DNA of 64,000 bases from Zingiber officinale (GCF_018446385.1 NC_056001.1:109532436-109596435), one strand, 5' to 3'; shown: positions 1-11,513, numbered from the stretch's first letter. Notes: generated from the letters alone by a model not told the origin. Numbers and translations: made by a program.

Positions 1-1707
1 TGAGTTAGATTTTTTATTTGTTAGTTCCTTTGAAGCTAGTTTAAGTTCCGTGAAGCATGATATTCTGTTAATTCCATACAGCAACGATTCCTTATTTTCT
101 AGATTCTATTGCATGCCTAGTAGTTGAATTGGTTTTACTTTCACAGCATGCTTAAGTTGTTCTAGTTTCCTATTTGCTATTGGAATAACATGAGCAGTTC
201 TATTTTTATAGCATGCAGATTTTGATAGGCTTAATATGCAGATTTTTGTTAAGCTTTGCATGCAGATTTATGTTAAGCTTTGTATACAGATTTTCAGTAC
301 GTAGGGTGTGTTCTAGCGCACACCAAGTGCTTGATAAAATGCTTAGCTCAATATAATGCTACAGTAGGCATTTTAATAGCTCAGTTAATGCAGTAGAAGC
401 ATTTAAAATAACTTATTTAGTCTTGCTTCAACTTATATGGGACTACGGTCCAATGGGTGGGCTCCCACAGTCGCCTCTAGGTTCAGATAACCTAGTTCTA
501 GGTTCAGATAACCTAGTTAAAGCAAGGTAAGAAAATTAGCTATGAAATCAGTATTTTATTTTCAGCAGTGGCACTGTACTGGATTAGATATCCATTGGGT
601 TGTGCTCCCACAGTCGTCCCTAGGTTTAGATAACCTAGTAAACCCTACTAGACTCGGAACTTGTAATCCTGGGTTTAGTTAGGGATGCGCGCACAGCAAG
701 TACAGTTGCCGGGCCCATCAGCAGCATGATTATTATTTTAATCTATTATGTAAATAGTTTTGTTCAAAACTTCACAAATTAGTATGCGAATACAAGTTAG
801 ACTCAGTTTAGCATTAATTAGTTTAGCTTAGGTAGCAATTCAGTTTCTTATTGATACACATGATAGTTCTATGATTAGCTTTACATGTTAGCTTTTCAGT
901 TAGTTCTTTCGCTATTTATGAGCATGATTAGCCATACATGTTTAGTATTTCAGTTAGCATGATTTCTTTGATATTTATGAGCATGAGTAGCTTTACATGT
1001 TAGCTTTTCAGTTAGTTCCTTCGCTATTTATGAGCATGATTAGCCATACATGTTTAGTATTTCAGTTAGCATGATTTCTTTGCTATTTATGAGCATGAGT
1101 AGCTTTACATGTTAGCATTCAGTTTTAGCATGTTTTTATTTATATACATGCATATCGAGTTTTTGTGAGTAGGATAGCGCTCACTAAGCTTTTAGCTTAT
1201 AGATACTATTTTCCTCCTACTGCAGATAAAGGAAAGGAAAAGATTTAGCAAGGAAGGCGACAAGGTGGTGGTGATGAAGGTGTGTGATGGCTGGACTATG
1301 GGGAGATCAAGAGTTTGCTAAGGAATTATTAAGACATTTCTGTTTAGAGTTCTTTAGTTTTCTTTCAATGCTATTATGAGTCAATATTGTATTTAAGTTT
1401 ATTCCGCATCTGTAGTTGGGTTCTATTGATGGAGTGATATTGATGTTTGCTATTGATAGGGTAGTTTCTTTCTTTTATTTGTGATATTATACTGCGTGGT
1501 TGTGAAGATATATGTTCCAGCCGCCTGTGGCTGAGTATATTATGCTTGTATTATGGGAAATGGTCACCGGTACAGGGGAGACTTTGCCGAAATTTTTCGG
1601 TAGGGTTTTCCTAGAGATTTTTAATAAACCGGTTAAGTAGAGTAGTAGATAAGTAACGGTCACTCTTAGAGAGTAGTAGTAGTAGTAGTAAGAAGGGTGG
1701 TCGTTAC
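1..1707. mobile_element. Right part of a long LTR-like sequence (probable Gypsy fossil)
   Basis: There is no coding frame of note. The right end, about 1540-1707, is a GC-richer block ending in GGTCGTTACA. That ending resembles plant Gypsy (Del/Tekay-like) LTRs, which often end near a TAACG/CGTTA motif. Twice (about 430-520 and 580-660) there is a block with a CTCCCACAGTCG core and AGATAACCTAG copies. A 112-bp tandem repeat lies inside. The left end is outside the window, so neither a target duplication nor a partner LTR can be checked. The family assignment is inference. Confidence 0.4.
877..1128. repeat. 112-bp tandem repeat, about 2.3 copies
   Basis: The block starting AGCTTTACATGTTAGC recurs at 877, 989 and 1101, an exact spacing of 112 bp. 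Each unit holds TTTATGAGCATGA and TTAGCCATACATG. Units differ by only a few bases, so the array is young or homogenised. It lies inside the LTR-like sequence at the start of the window. Confidence 0.8.
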
Positions 1708-2153
1708 AGCAGGTCATCGCTGGTCTCCAAGTCTTTCCTCGCAGCAGCACAAACTGATGTCTTGTGGGAGTCCTTCCTGTCTTCGGACGTAGCTGAGATT
1801 TCTGAGGCTGCAAAGTGTCTAACAGTGCCATCCTAAAGTATTAAAATATGATCAAAAGAATTAGCTAAAACAATCCAACGTGAAATTGATATAAACTATG
1901 ATCCTGATATGGTACATATCAGACCCAACGGTTAGGTCTAATATAGTTCTATATCAAGCTCATGTTGAGCCTGATTTATCTCATGATGGAGTTTGTCTTT
2001 TACATAATTTGTGTTTTCTTTTGAGTTTGATTGAGATTGTTAGATTGTATTTTATCAACTTTAATTGACATAATGTAACAAAGGTTTAATGGGGAGCAAC
2101 AAAACAAACGAGAGAGACGGAAGGACAAGAAACAAAATCAAAGCACGCTCACC
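1708..2153. other. AT-rich intergenic with dispersed ATATCAGACC repeat
   Basis: I see no gene. Around 1890-1990 there are palindromic blocks of the ATATCAGACCCAAC / GGGCCTGATAT type. These recur at about 2690, 47600-47690 and 58790-58890, and define an unclassified dispersed repeat. Confidence 0.4.
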
Positions 2154-2340
2154 ATGTCCTTCTACAAATTGTTCTCCTTCGCAGACTCCACAAATTACGT
2201 CTTGATACTGTTGGGTTCGCTTGATGCCGCAAGGAATGGAGTTTCTCTGCCACTTATGATGATGCTCTTCGGAAATTTGATCCAGTGCTTTGGAGGAGCT
2301 TCAAACGGACATGATGCACTTCATCAAGTCTCCAAGATAT
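2154..2340 (+). pseudogene. ABCB (MDR/P-glycoprotein type) transporter, first-exon fragment
   Basis: The translation from ATG 2154 reads SFYKLFSFADSTNYVLILLG, then a DAARNGVSLPLMMMLFGNL stretch. This matches the start of the first transmembrane domain of plant ABCB transporters (YKLFSFAD near the N-terminus, then the GxxxAxxNGxxLPLMxxxFGxL helix). Similarity runs out after HQVSK near 2340, where an intron would be expected. The frame closes at 2402 and I find no further exons (nucleotide-binding domains, Walker motifs) downstream. It is a stranded or captured fragment of a gene that is normally about 1,250 residues long. Function is not expected. Identification as ABCB is fairly sure; subfamily is not resolved. 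Confidence 0.65.
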
Positions 2341-2402
2341 GTGCATTTTACAATCATCCTTTTCGCATTATATTTCACGATTGGTTCCTAAAAAATACTT
2401 AA

Positions 2403-3702
2403 TAGTTAAAGAATGAAGTTTGTTGGAAAAAGAATGTTTGATAGCCATGGATCTGATTGCATACAAGTAGCACTAGAATTTTTCTAACTAGCAGTTGGAG
2501 TAAATATTGAATCTTTTCTTGGTACGAATATTTACTTGACTGCCCATTAAATCTCTGTTACATCATATCCACTAAAGTTGACAAAATATGGTATAACAAT
2601 CTCAACCAAACTCAAAAGAAAATAAGAATTATTAAAAGACAATTTCCACCAAGAGATAAATCAAGTCCAATGTGGGTTTGATACGGAACTATATCAGGCC
2701 TGCGTTAGGTTGATTTAGCTGATTTTTTTATATAACATTTTAACACCTCCGGGTAAGTCAAAATATACAACGGACAACACCATTCGATTCTTTGCAACCT
2801 CAAAAATTCACAGGACTCAAAATTGATGCAATCTGAGGTCTCTAGGTCCATCAGTGGATTTTAATCAAAACTCACCGATTGACCTAAAGACCTCAGATTA
2901 TACTCATTTCAGTTCTTATGGATTTATAAGGTTTCACGGAGTTCAAATATGTCATCCATTATTTATTTTAGCTTCTCGGATATGTTATAATATGTTAAGG
3001 AAAAATCTCCATGATTACTGTGTTGTGATTCTTATCCTTGTTTGTGCATATTTACTATGTTATGATTTTTCCTCAAAGTTCATTAGTGAAAAAGGATCAA
3101 CACCTTATGCTCCTCACCTATGTCTGCTAACTTTGGACAGCCAATGAACCAAAGATATCGGTCTAAAGAAGAATTCAATAGCATTAAATCAATTTTTTTT
3201 TCCTTTCATCTGTTGAATTGGTAGCATTACATTGTTCTATCTCTATATCTTCTCAAAGTCATCATGTAGTCATATCGATTTCCTAATTTTTTTTAGCTAT
3301 TCTTTTTAGACAAGTCTTATTTCTTTAGCATCAGATATTAGAATGAACAGTTCGGATGACATGTAAAGTGCAATCAAGATAATTCGAAACTACTTTATGC
3401 TAATCACTTTGCAGAGAGGCTAATTTAGCAAATGCTACTTTAGTTGTGTTGCTAAAATATTGTGTAGCAGAATAGATCTATTCACTTTCATCATTGGTTA
3501 GAGTAATAATCAATATGTTATTGAAAGACGAACAGATAATTAATGTCAATCCTAGTCAATAAACATTGACTAGTTGTCAAGATTTAATAGGGAAAAATAA
3601 CTAACTTCTGATACATGTTTAAAATCCAACGTGAAAATTTTTACAGATTCTTTCTTATTATATTATAACATCCCCGACAAGTCGAAATAAACAATAGATA
3701 TT
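2403..3702. other. AT-rich intergenic, dispersed repeat fragments
   Basis: No protein homology was recognised. Around 2840-2900 is a block around CCATCAGTGGATTTT and AAAACTCACCGATTGACC, shared with 43240-43290 and 58620-58660. At about 2740-2790 and 3657-3690 a similar AACA-CC-CC-AAGTC-AAATA block appears twice. The rest shows nothing I can name. Confidence 0.3.
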
Positions 3703-3703
3703 G

Positions 3704-4060
3704 ATGCGGTGATAAGGAGGAGTCCCGCCCCGTTGTGATGGTGGAAGTCAAAGTTAAGGTGGTCAATGCGTCGATGGTATCGGCCGGTTAGGCGAAGCAT
3801 GCTTCGGCTAGGGAGGGAGCTCCGATCCGCCGTCGCCTTTGCTAGAAAGAGAAGTCAAACAACCGACACTTAAGGGAGACGATGTGAAGAAGCCAAGTCG
3901 AGCAGTTATCCCGCTCAGCCAAAAAACAAAGTTTGATATGTGTAGAGTTCAAGCTCGCCCGAACGACTACTCTACTTAACCTAAGAGCAGATCTTAGTAG
4001 TAACAAAGTAGATCTTCGACCGAACAGACCCCCACAGAGAAATAACAAATTGGAAAACCC
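3704..4060 (+). mobile_element. LTR fragment of the TGATGCGG type (fossil)
   Basis: The start TGATGCGGTGATAAGGAG, followed by AAGTCAAAG and GGTCAATG, is close to the start of the LTR at 7828. After roughly 350 bp the resemblance is lost in AT-rich DNA. It is a truncated, old copy of the same LTR group; no target duplication was seen. Confidence 0.35.
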
Positions 4061-4085
4061 TTCTTGAAAATTGAAACTTCTCTAC

Positions 4086-4990
4086 CGGACTAATTTGAGC
4101 TACCCACAAATTTCACTTTTTGCTTACATTACTTTCCAAGTATTAGGTTAAAAATAAAAAGTACGCCATTATGCAAATCATAAAAGATTTTTTTTTTCAA
4201 AATTAAAACTAAAAGACACAGACGGCCCCCGCACACTATTTTAACGATAGGTGTAACAACGTGCAAATTTTACTATTTGACTTCACAAATCATTATTACA
4301 TGAAAATATTTTTACTGTCAAAATTATTTTTAACATCTTCATCTCATAAATTAGGTGGAAGTGTGATGTATTAAACGTATCAAATAAAAAAAAATCAAAA
4401 GGCATCAATAAATCACATGTCAGATCTGGTTCACGATGTCATCATAATCGAAGAGTGTAAAAATCGATAATTTAGAGAGAATTTTAACAGTAATAAACTA
4501 ATAATTTGAACAATTTAAAAATTAGGATCGACAGAAACAAGCAACGAATTTCCAAGGGGACAAGATGATCACGTATCTCACATGAGAGATACTTAGAATA
4601 GATTTAAGACATTTTATAAAACATGAGGGACATAGATAATTTTTTTAAAAAATTGGAGCATAACGAGAATTCTGTTAAAAATTAGAGATATTGTAATGAA
4701 TTATCCCAACTAATTTCAGCTATCCACAAATTTCACTTTTCCTTTACATTACTTGCCATGAACAATAAATAACCAAAAAATATTAGGGTAAAAATAAAAA
4801 GAAGGCACTGCAAATCATAAAAGAATTTTTTTATTCAAAAAATAAATAAAAAAAAGACTTCCCACCCACAATATTTTAACGATAGGTAAAAATTTAACTA
4901 TTTCACTTTAATTAAAATACTCATATTACTGTTATATGAAAAATACACAAATCACTATTATATAAAAATATTTTTACCATCAAAATTATT
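4086..4990. repeat. Diverged tandem duplication, offset about 620 bp
   Basis: The block at 4086-4260 (CACAAATTTCACTTTT, AAATCATAAAAGA, ATTTTAACGATAGGT) recurs in the same order at 4709-4900. Between the copies lies about 350 bp of unrelated AT-rich sequence. No coding capacity was seen. The remaining stretch to about 5170 is AT-rich with nothing recognisable. Confidence 0.55.
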
Positions 4991-5170
4991 TAAATTTCTA
5001 AAAATTATTATAAAATACTTATAATAATTACCCAGTAACTTTTATATGTTGTATTAACTAAACATAACTACTACCAGCATTTAAAATAAAGAATGACATT
5101 ATAATAGCTATTTGACTATTGTTGTAACAATTATTATTATAATAACTATTCGGTAACTTTCATAATAGAT

Positions 5171-5941
5171 CACTATACAAGTAGTAGTTTCAGTTCTCAT
5201 GGATTCAAATACTTAAGCAAGGGATAAACTCTTTCATCACAATAGGAAAATCACTTTCATTGAAGCTCAATGAAGGAAATTGCAATGTGAATTCTAAGCT
5301 CCTTCAACTTTCAAAAGTATTAAAACGATTGATGTTACAACTAATTTGAAAGAAAATGGGTTCTCTATAACCTTACAGTGGGTATTGTAGCCCAGCATAC
5401 ATCTGACTTTGCTTGCAAAAAGGGGATAAAATTGCCTTCATAATTCTAACAGACAAATATCTTCTTATTAGGGATTCAACAAATCCTTTTTAACTCAATC
5501 AAGTTGCAAAATGTAACTCAGAAAGACTATCATTCTCATATCTACAGAAACAATGGCATGTATAGTATAGAATATGATCTTGGCAGATGGGTATTGTTTC
5601 CAGGCTTTAATACAACTCAGCTTGTCAAAGGGGGCAAAAATTGCCTTAGATGATTATAAAAAAGTATCTTCTAATTGGAAGGAGTTCAACTGATTAGGTC
5701 CTAAAACAAATCCTTTTCAACTCAATCAGATTGCAAAATGGAACTCCGAAAACCTAACATCCTCATGCCTAAAGGAACAGTTACATTCATAATACAGAAT
5801 ATGAATAGGGCATGTCAACCATATGAAAACTACAACAAAATTGGTTCAATATCATTGCTTATCCAGTCATAAAAATCAAACCTATGTAAATCATGCGTTC
5901 ATTAGCAGTTTTGGATTATTCCCTTTGAACTCAGATACAAC
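5171..5941. other. 3' flank of mTERF copy A, shared with copies D and E
   Basis: The stretch around 5280-5940 matches, block by block, the flank downstream of copies D (40550-41160) and E (60710-61317). One shared block is the segment starting TTCAACTTTCAAAAG; another is ACATCTGACT. This shows that the duplication units extended at least 0.6 kb beyond the coding frame. Parts are probably 3'-UTR. No independent gene was seen. Confidence 0.6.
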
Positions 5942-7057
5942 TCACAAGACTTCAAGAAGTTTGGGGAGTATAGCTTGGTAAGGTTGCACAAACTTCTGCA
6001 AAAACTTTGGACCAGATAATGATAAAACTCCATGTAGCTTGTTTGTTGACGTCCATAACCCTTCAGATTTCAATATCTCCATAACACGAAATCGAGGAAT
6101 TAACCTCTTTTCCAAACTTAGCACTAAAGGCGCCGGGCAGTGAGCAATGTCTGAAGGTGAAATTCCAACATCATTGACCAAAAACTCCATCTTTCTCTGC
6201 AATGACTCTATGGAAAGGAGTAAAAAGCGTGGTTGTGTCTTGATTGCAGTAATGAAATCCGAGTTCGACCAACCAAAATTGTTCATGAGCTTGAGTTGAG
6301 CCTCAAATTTTTTCCTTCTTACCGCATGCAGCGCAAAAAGGATCCAGAGGAACATTCCAGATCCACGGGGAACTCCAAGCCCCACAGTTCTATCTACCAG
6401 AGCCCGGAGGGTATCTGGGTTCTGCGCGATGAAGCCAGGGAGCTTTTTAAGGACAAGAGAAACCCTGTCTTCAGGAATACCACATTCATCCCGTAAGAAG
6501 TTCAAGTTAGGGCGTACCACTTTCTCAATGCTGGCGCTTATAAACCGATTACAACCCCGGAGTTTCCTGAGGAGGATCTCCCTCGATCCAAATAAACTTT
6601 CCCAAACCTTCAATTTGGGGAGAAGCGTGTTCTGGACGTCGAGGGAAAGAATGATGCGGTGCCGCATAACGGCATTGACGATGTGGGACTCAGATAACCC
6701 CATGTCGCGCAAAATTTTGAACTTTGGACCGAGACTGTTCTCCACATCCCTGCAGAGCAATCCTGGCCTCCGAGATATTATCTTTCTGAGATTAGCGCCA
6801 TCAAAGCCCTGAGATCTGAAGAATCCAAGAGCAGCATCGAGCTTCTCGGTGGACTGAAAGCGGGGGAGCGACTTTGAGACCTTGGAAGCATCGTCGGCGG
6901 AGAACCCGCACGTATGCACGAGGTACTCGACCAGGAAATGGGGATCTGGAGAAGCGGTTACGCCTGAGGAGGAGACGGATGTGCCGGTGGAGAAGAAGAC
7001 GCAATGGATTAGCTTTGATGGAGGGAGCGGATGGCGGCGGAATAGGGAGCGAAGCAT
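5942..7057 (-). CDS. mTERF family protein, copy A, predicted organellar
   Basis: This is an open, intronless frame of 371 codons. mTERF proteins are helical-repeat nucleic-acid-binding proteins of mitochondria and chloroplasts that affect transcription, splicing and translation of organelle genes. The first 37 residues hold several Arg/Lys and Ser and no acidic residue (MLRSLFRRHPLPPSK, then FFSTGTSVSSSG), fitting a targeting presequence, probably mitochondrial. From about residue 50 (VEYLV, CGFSADDASKVSK) to the end run repeated motifs of about 30-36 residues with Leu/Pro spacing, such as ISRRPGLL, GLSESHIVNAVMRH, LVLKKLPGFIAQNPDTLRAL and GISPSDIAHCPAPLVLSLEK. These are typical mTERF repeats. 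The start is chosen because all sister copies align at this ATG with the same total length. The specific organelle target is unknown. Copies B-E lie further right on the same strand. Confidence 0.92.
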   Translation of the reverse strand: MLRSLFRRHPLPPSKLIHCVFFSTGTSVSSSGVTASPDPHFLVEYLVHTCGFSADDASKVSKSLPRFQSTEKLDAALGFFRSQGFDGANLRKIISRRPGLLCRDVENSLGPKFKILRDMGLSESHIVNAVMRHRIILSLDVQNTLLPKLKVWESLFGSREILLRKLRGCNRFISASIEKVVRPNLNFLRDECGIPEDRVSLVLKKLPGFIAQNPDTLRALVDRTVGLGVPRGSGMFLWILFALHAVRRKKFEAQLKLMNNFGWSNSDFITAIKTQPRFLLLSIESLQRKMEFLVNDVGISPSDIAHCPAPLVLSLEKRLIPRFRVMEILKSEGLWTSTNKLHGVLSLSGPKFLQKFVQPYQAILPKLLEVL

Positions 7058-7140
7058 CGCGTCGGCGCGCCGTCCGATCAGGCAAGTTCGTCACAAATAT
7101 ACCCAGACACGAAACTGTAAAACCCTACTCGATCCCCTGC

Positions 7141-7827
7141 CGCCTGCCTCCGGGTCAAATTCACATTTGCCCCCCTAAATGTTTCAATTTTCATATATTA
7201 CCACGAACTGGAAATCAGTCAGAATCCATCTCTTTGTTTGATGCGTGAAAGATTGAGATATCAGAAGCCTTTTCTGTTCAAAAATACTTTGTTTCGACTA
7301 AGTGTGTGTGTATAACTTTCTTAAGTAGATACAAATATATCTATACGCTTTGAATTGAATTTCATCGAAGTTGTCTGGCCATCATTAAATTTTACGGAAA
7401 ACTTGACGAATTTGAAATATTAAAATTTGGATATGAATTATGGAATATGAGAGTATAAAGAAGATAAATATGATGTGCTGACTTTAGTTCTGTGCCTGGT
7501 ACATATTGAATCAAGTGAAAGTTTTTTTATCGGTTAATAGGATAATTCAGAAAATGCTGACAAGGATAATCTAGAAGTCTAGTGTCTTATAATTATATAT
7601 TTTATTTGGATAAAAAAATTTTATAAATATATAAGAATTGTCAATATTTAAATGACAATTTATCAATCTTATGCTTCATGGTAATCCTAAGGCTATTCCG
7701 AGCCTTATTTATATATAAAATTATGAGTTTATGTCAATTGGCATTATGACAAATTGTATAGGGCTAAGAAAGCGTCGGATTTGAAATTTTAGAACACGAC
7801 GAAACTCAGGAGCACTAAAAAAGCAAC
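7141..7827. other. AT-rich upstream region of mTERF A
   Basis: The first 100 bp (CCGCCTGCCTCCGGGTCAAA) lie directly upstream of copy A and probably hold its 5'-UTR and promoter; I see no decisive TATA box. The rest is AT-rich with no frame or repeat that I can classify. Confidence 0.3.
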
Positions 7828-9273
7828 TGATGCGGCGATAAAAAGAGGTCATCCTTAAAGGGTTAGTTGTCACGATAAAGTAAAAATGATAATGAGTAGA
7901 ATTTAAGTAGGATTTTATATCGTCCGTATTCTTCCCATTTATTATATTTATATTCATACTCATACTCATCTTCATACCCATCGGATATTTAACTTTCATA
8001 TCCATCCTCATACACATCGGAGTTTCGGGTACCCATATCTTACCCATCATCCTATTATTCTTTACCATTCTCATTTAAAAAAAATATTACAATGTACTTG
8101 TCAACTCTTCCTCATTTTGCCCTCCTTCGATCGGGTGAACATTTTTCGTGAAAAAGAAGATGAGATGTGTGTTGATAACAGGATAAACAGACAAACTATG
8201 TTTTTTTTCTAAGACGGAAAAGCTAAAGTTTTTTATTTCCCAATAAAAAATGAGGCTTATAAATAAATAAATATATCGGGTATCGGGTAGGGTATGGGTA
8301 GGATTTTACCACATCCGCCTCCATACCCATACCCGAAATACCCATACCCGAATACTCATTTACTATAATTGGGTATAAAAATTCCCTCCATATCCTCCTC
8401 CATTCGGGTCGGATGTCGGATTATCCATCAGATTCGGATGAAATTGTCATCCTTACGATAGAGGTCAAAGTTATGACGGTCAATGTTCAAGTTGCATATA
8501 CCCAAACAGCTGATAATTGTATTGGTCGGTTGGGCAATCAGGCCCCAGACCAGAAGGAGAAGGTTCCGATCTGACTCTATCTTTAACTCGGGGAGGTGTG
8601 TTAAACTGTCGACGCTCAATGGGGTGGTGTTGGATGTCAAAAGAAGGAGGAGAAGATATGCAGAATCCTGACTGAGCAGCTACCTCGCTCGACCCGGCAA
8701 CAAGACTCGGCACAGGCGCAGAGGAGTTCCGACCGAGCGAGAGCAGCACAGACGCAGCGAAGTACTGGCTGAGCGGCTAACCCGCTCGACCTAGCAATGG
8801 ACCCACTGTATTATCTCTCAACACCCTTTTCGGAGTTGGTGCCGCTGACATCGGCATGACCGACAAGAAGATTGTACAATGGAAGCTTCCACTGCCACAT
8901 CAGAAATATGCTCAGCATGTTAAGGTATTGTATCAGAGATACTTTACTAATAAATTTTTTCAAGGAAAACTTCGAGAAGGTGTTATCCTAGAGAAGCGTG
9001 CATGCGTGCTATAGGAACTCTATATAAAGGGGGTCCAAACATCGACGGAGGTACGTGATATATATTATTTGCGCTACAGTGTTCATTCTTCTTGCTCCGT
9101 CTTTTACATCATCGCCGATAACTGACTTGAGCGTCAAAGGGTCAGCGCCGGATACCCCTTCCCTACCTCAGCACTAGCGTCATCTGTTTTACAGGACGGA
9201 GCAGAGTCTACGAGCGATCAACGAGATCTCCATATCCCTAATTTTTCATCTCATCGACTTTCGAATAAGATCA
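7828..9273 (+). mobile_element. Old LTR of the TGACTTGAGCGTC group, with a nested MITE
   Basis: It starts TGATGCGGCGATAAAAAG. The right half has the same order of signals as the other LTRs of this group in the window: a CTATATAAAGGGGG promoter box near 9022, then CGACGGAGGTAC, then TGACTTGAGCGTC near 9122. It ends near GAATAAGATCA at 9273. A 574-bp element is nested at 7881-8454. No clean 5-bp target duplication was seen, so the outer ends may be decayed. It is a solo, fossil LTR with no internal region adjoining. Confidence 0.55.
7881..8454. mobile_element. MITE rich in ACCCATACCCGA, 9-bp target duplication
   Basis: It sits between ACGATAAAG (7872-7880) and ACGATAGAG (8455-8463), an 8/9 match. 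It interrupts the LTR that resumes at 8455. The ends are weak inverted repeats (AAAAATGATAAT against AAGGATGACAAT read from the other side). The interior holds many copies of CCCATACCCGA / GGGTATGGGTA. The 9-bp duplication suggests a MULE-type MITE; an 8-bp hAT reading cannot be excluded. Confidence 0.6.
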
Positions 9274-9942
9274 TCAATAATAAATGGATTAGGTGTCATC
9301 AGAACCAATTAAGACCATCAATAAATATTGTTCGAAATTTGTTGATGGACTTACCAGATTTAAAATTTTTAAACTTAATATAGAGTGGGAAAGGAGAGTA
9401 CTGAAATATTTTAACAAAATCATCAAAATGGTGATGATTTAATTAAACAATACTAAAGTAATTTTTATTTTTAATTTAACTTTAATTTTTTATCTTTTAA
9501 TTAGTTATTAAAAAGATTATATATATATATATAATAATTTTATTATTTAGTTACATAAACATCCCTTTAATTTAAATTTTTTTTATTAATCTTCTTATTT
9601 TGTTTTTTTTAAAATATTTTTATTAAAAATCTAATTTTTTTAAAAAAACTATGAAAATATTTAAGGCATTGTCAATTTAATAACTTATTTTAAAAAAAAT
9701 AAAATAAGGATCATTAATAACTTTTGTATAAAAGTCCTTGATAAAATAATTAAAATTTATTATTTAATCCAATTTAAATAAAAAAAACAATAATTTAATT
9801 TAAATGCTTTGATAAATTGCCAATCACATTATGTTTCGTGTAGAATAAAGTGTTTTGATGCCATCTAATTAGCTGATTAATCATTATGTTTTTTAATAAT
9901 TCAGTTGTTCAAATTTTACCTATTAATTTTGAAAATAGATTA

Positions 9943-9980
<38 letters not shown>
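9274..9980. other. Very AT-rich spacer ending in (TA)n
   Basis: Low-complexity A/T runs are followed, from 9947 to 9980, by a TA dinucleotide microsatellite that directly abuts the first C-rich element. No gene was seen. Confidence 0.5.
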
Positions 9981-9984
<4 letters not shown>

Positions 9985-10487
9985 GTTATGCTGCGGACTT
10001 TTGGCTACGGAACGCTGCGGACTGCCTTCGTGGCAAATCCACGTCAAATTTTTTTATTAAATACAACTTTTTCTCAATCCGTGTCATTCTCCCTCACGTC
10101 ATTCTCCTCGCCGAAAGCCTCTCACCGCACCCTCCCTCCCCGTGACGGTCTCCCTCGCCGCACTGAACCTCCCTCCCTTGCCGCGACGGTCTCCCTCGCT
10201 GCACCGAGCCTCCCTCCCTTGCCTCTCTTGCCGCGACGGTCTCCCTCGCCGCACAGAGCCTCACCGAGCCTCCCTCCCTTGCTGCGACGAAGTAAGGTTT
10301 TCCCTGCTGTGTCCTCCCTTGCTGCGACGAAACTAGGTTTTCCACGTGCGCCCCTTCGTTGCCGCACCAAGCTAGGTTTTCCCTCGCTCACCAATCCGTC
10401 GTTCCTGTCGACAAGTTGGTCTCCCTCATCGCCACGAAGGCAGTCTGCAGCGTTCTGTAGCCAAAAGTCCGTAGCATAACAATTCTG
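9981..10487 (+). mobile_element. Microsatellite-bounded C-rich element, copy 1
   Basis: The left end AATTGTTATGCTGCGGAC is followed by TTTTGGCTACGGAACGCTGC. The right end is the reverse complement of this, over roughly 50 bp. Both sides are (TA)n (9947-9980 and 10488-10505). The interior is a C-rich tandem repeat of CCTCCCTCCCTTGC, CGCGACGGTCTCCCTCGC and CGCACCGAG modules. Open frames across it follow from the repeat composition and look non-coding. It resembles rice Micron elements, which also sit between TA microsatellites, but homology to them is not shown. Confidence 0.75.
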
Positions 10488-10505
10488 TATATATATATAT
10501 ATATA

Positions 10506-11499
10506 TGATCCTGTTCGAGTGTGAGTAGACGGACACTGAGAAGATGGCGCTTACGTTGACTGGATGTCGACTAAAGATGATGCAGACCTCCAACGAACTA
10601 AGCCTGCAACTACAGAGTCGTTAGTACCTAGCCGGGGAGGGGTTCCCCGGTGATGGTGCTTCGACGCTCAAGTCAGCTACCGACAAGCAAATGAAGTAGA
10701 GAAGAAAGGAGCAACAGCGTGACTATAGCTACAGTGATGAAAAACATACCTCCGATGAAGCTTTGGGGCTTCTTATATAGATCTCCAGGAGGCGCGCACA
10801 TGCTTCCCGAAGCATGAACGCTTCCCAAAGCATACCTGGAAAGGTCGTGTCAGAAAAGCGTGTCTGACGCCATACCTTAATAGCCCGAGCATATCCCTGA
10901 CGTGACAGTGGAAGCTTCCACCGTACGATCCTCTGTCTGACCATGTCACCAACCATGTCGCCTGTCGATGACACTGATCCCTAGGAAGATATTGCCAACT
11001 GCTCCTTTGTCCGTTATTGGGCCGAGCGGGAGAGCCGCTCGACCAGTTTGTCGTCCAGGTGATGCAACAGCCAGACCGAGTGTCCCGAGTGAGAGAGCCG
11101 CTCGGCCAGTCTGTCATCCTGGTGATGCAATAGCCAGGCTGAGCGTCCCGAGTGGGAGAGCCGCTCGGCCAGTCTGCCGTCCGGGTGATGCAACAGCCGG
11201 GCCGAGCGTCCGCTCAGCCAATGCTCTGCTAGTTGGCTCCCCCCCATCAGGTGAGGGTGCCTTGTCTACCAGGTCGAGGCTACATCCACTGTTTGGCCGA
11301 GCGGGATGGCCGCTCGGCCTTCGTGCCTCCCTGGTTGAGCTTCATGAGCGTCGGAAGCTCGGTGTCTGACCGAGCTGTCGAAGTGTCGGAACGGCTACTC
11401 TTCCTGCTGACCACTGAGGTAATTCGCTTGATCGGACGTCTGCCTAACGTTGACCACTTTGACCTCCTCCCGGTCGAGCCCTACCCTATCGCCGGATCA
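10506..11499 (-). mobile_element. Solo LTR (994 bp), target duplication ATATA
   Basis: The plus strand runs from TGATCCTGTTCGAG to CGCCGGATCA, with ATATA at 10501-10505 and 11500-11504. Read on the minus strand it has the order CTATATAAGAAGC (promoter box), CGGAGGTATG, TGACTTGAGCGTC and CCCCTCCCCGGCTAGG, as in the LTR at 18846-19728. Tandem GAGCGGGAGAGCCGCTCGGC-like modules lie at 11020-11330. There is no internal retroelement sequence, so this is a recombination remnant. It landed in the TA run between two C-rich elements. Confidence 0.85.
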
Positions 11500-11513
11500 A
11501 TATATATACATAG

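Noticed and set aside
6233-7248. Plus-strand frames overlapping mTERF A, and the same opposite copies B-E
   Set aside because: They are antisense shadows of the mTERF repeats; the same frames recur at each copy only because the coding strand is conserved.
9886-10479. A 197-codon plus-strand frame and similar frames at 11233-13236
   Set aside because: They run through TA microsatellite and C-rich tandem repeat on several frames and both strands at once. The composition explains them and there is no family resemblance.
10968-11369. A 133-codon frame in the solo LTR
   Set aside because: It is the translation of GAGCGGGAGAGCCGCTCGGC-type tandem modules, with no retroelement protein motif.
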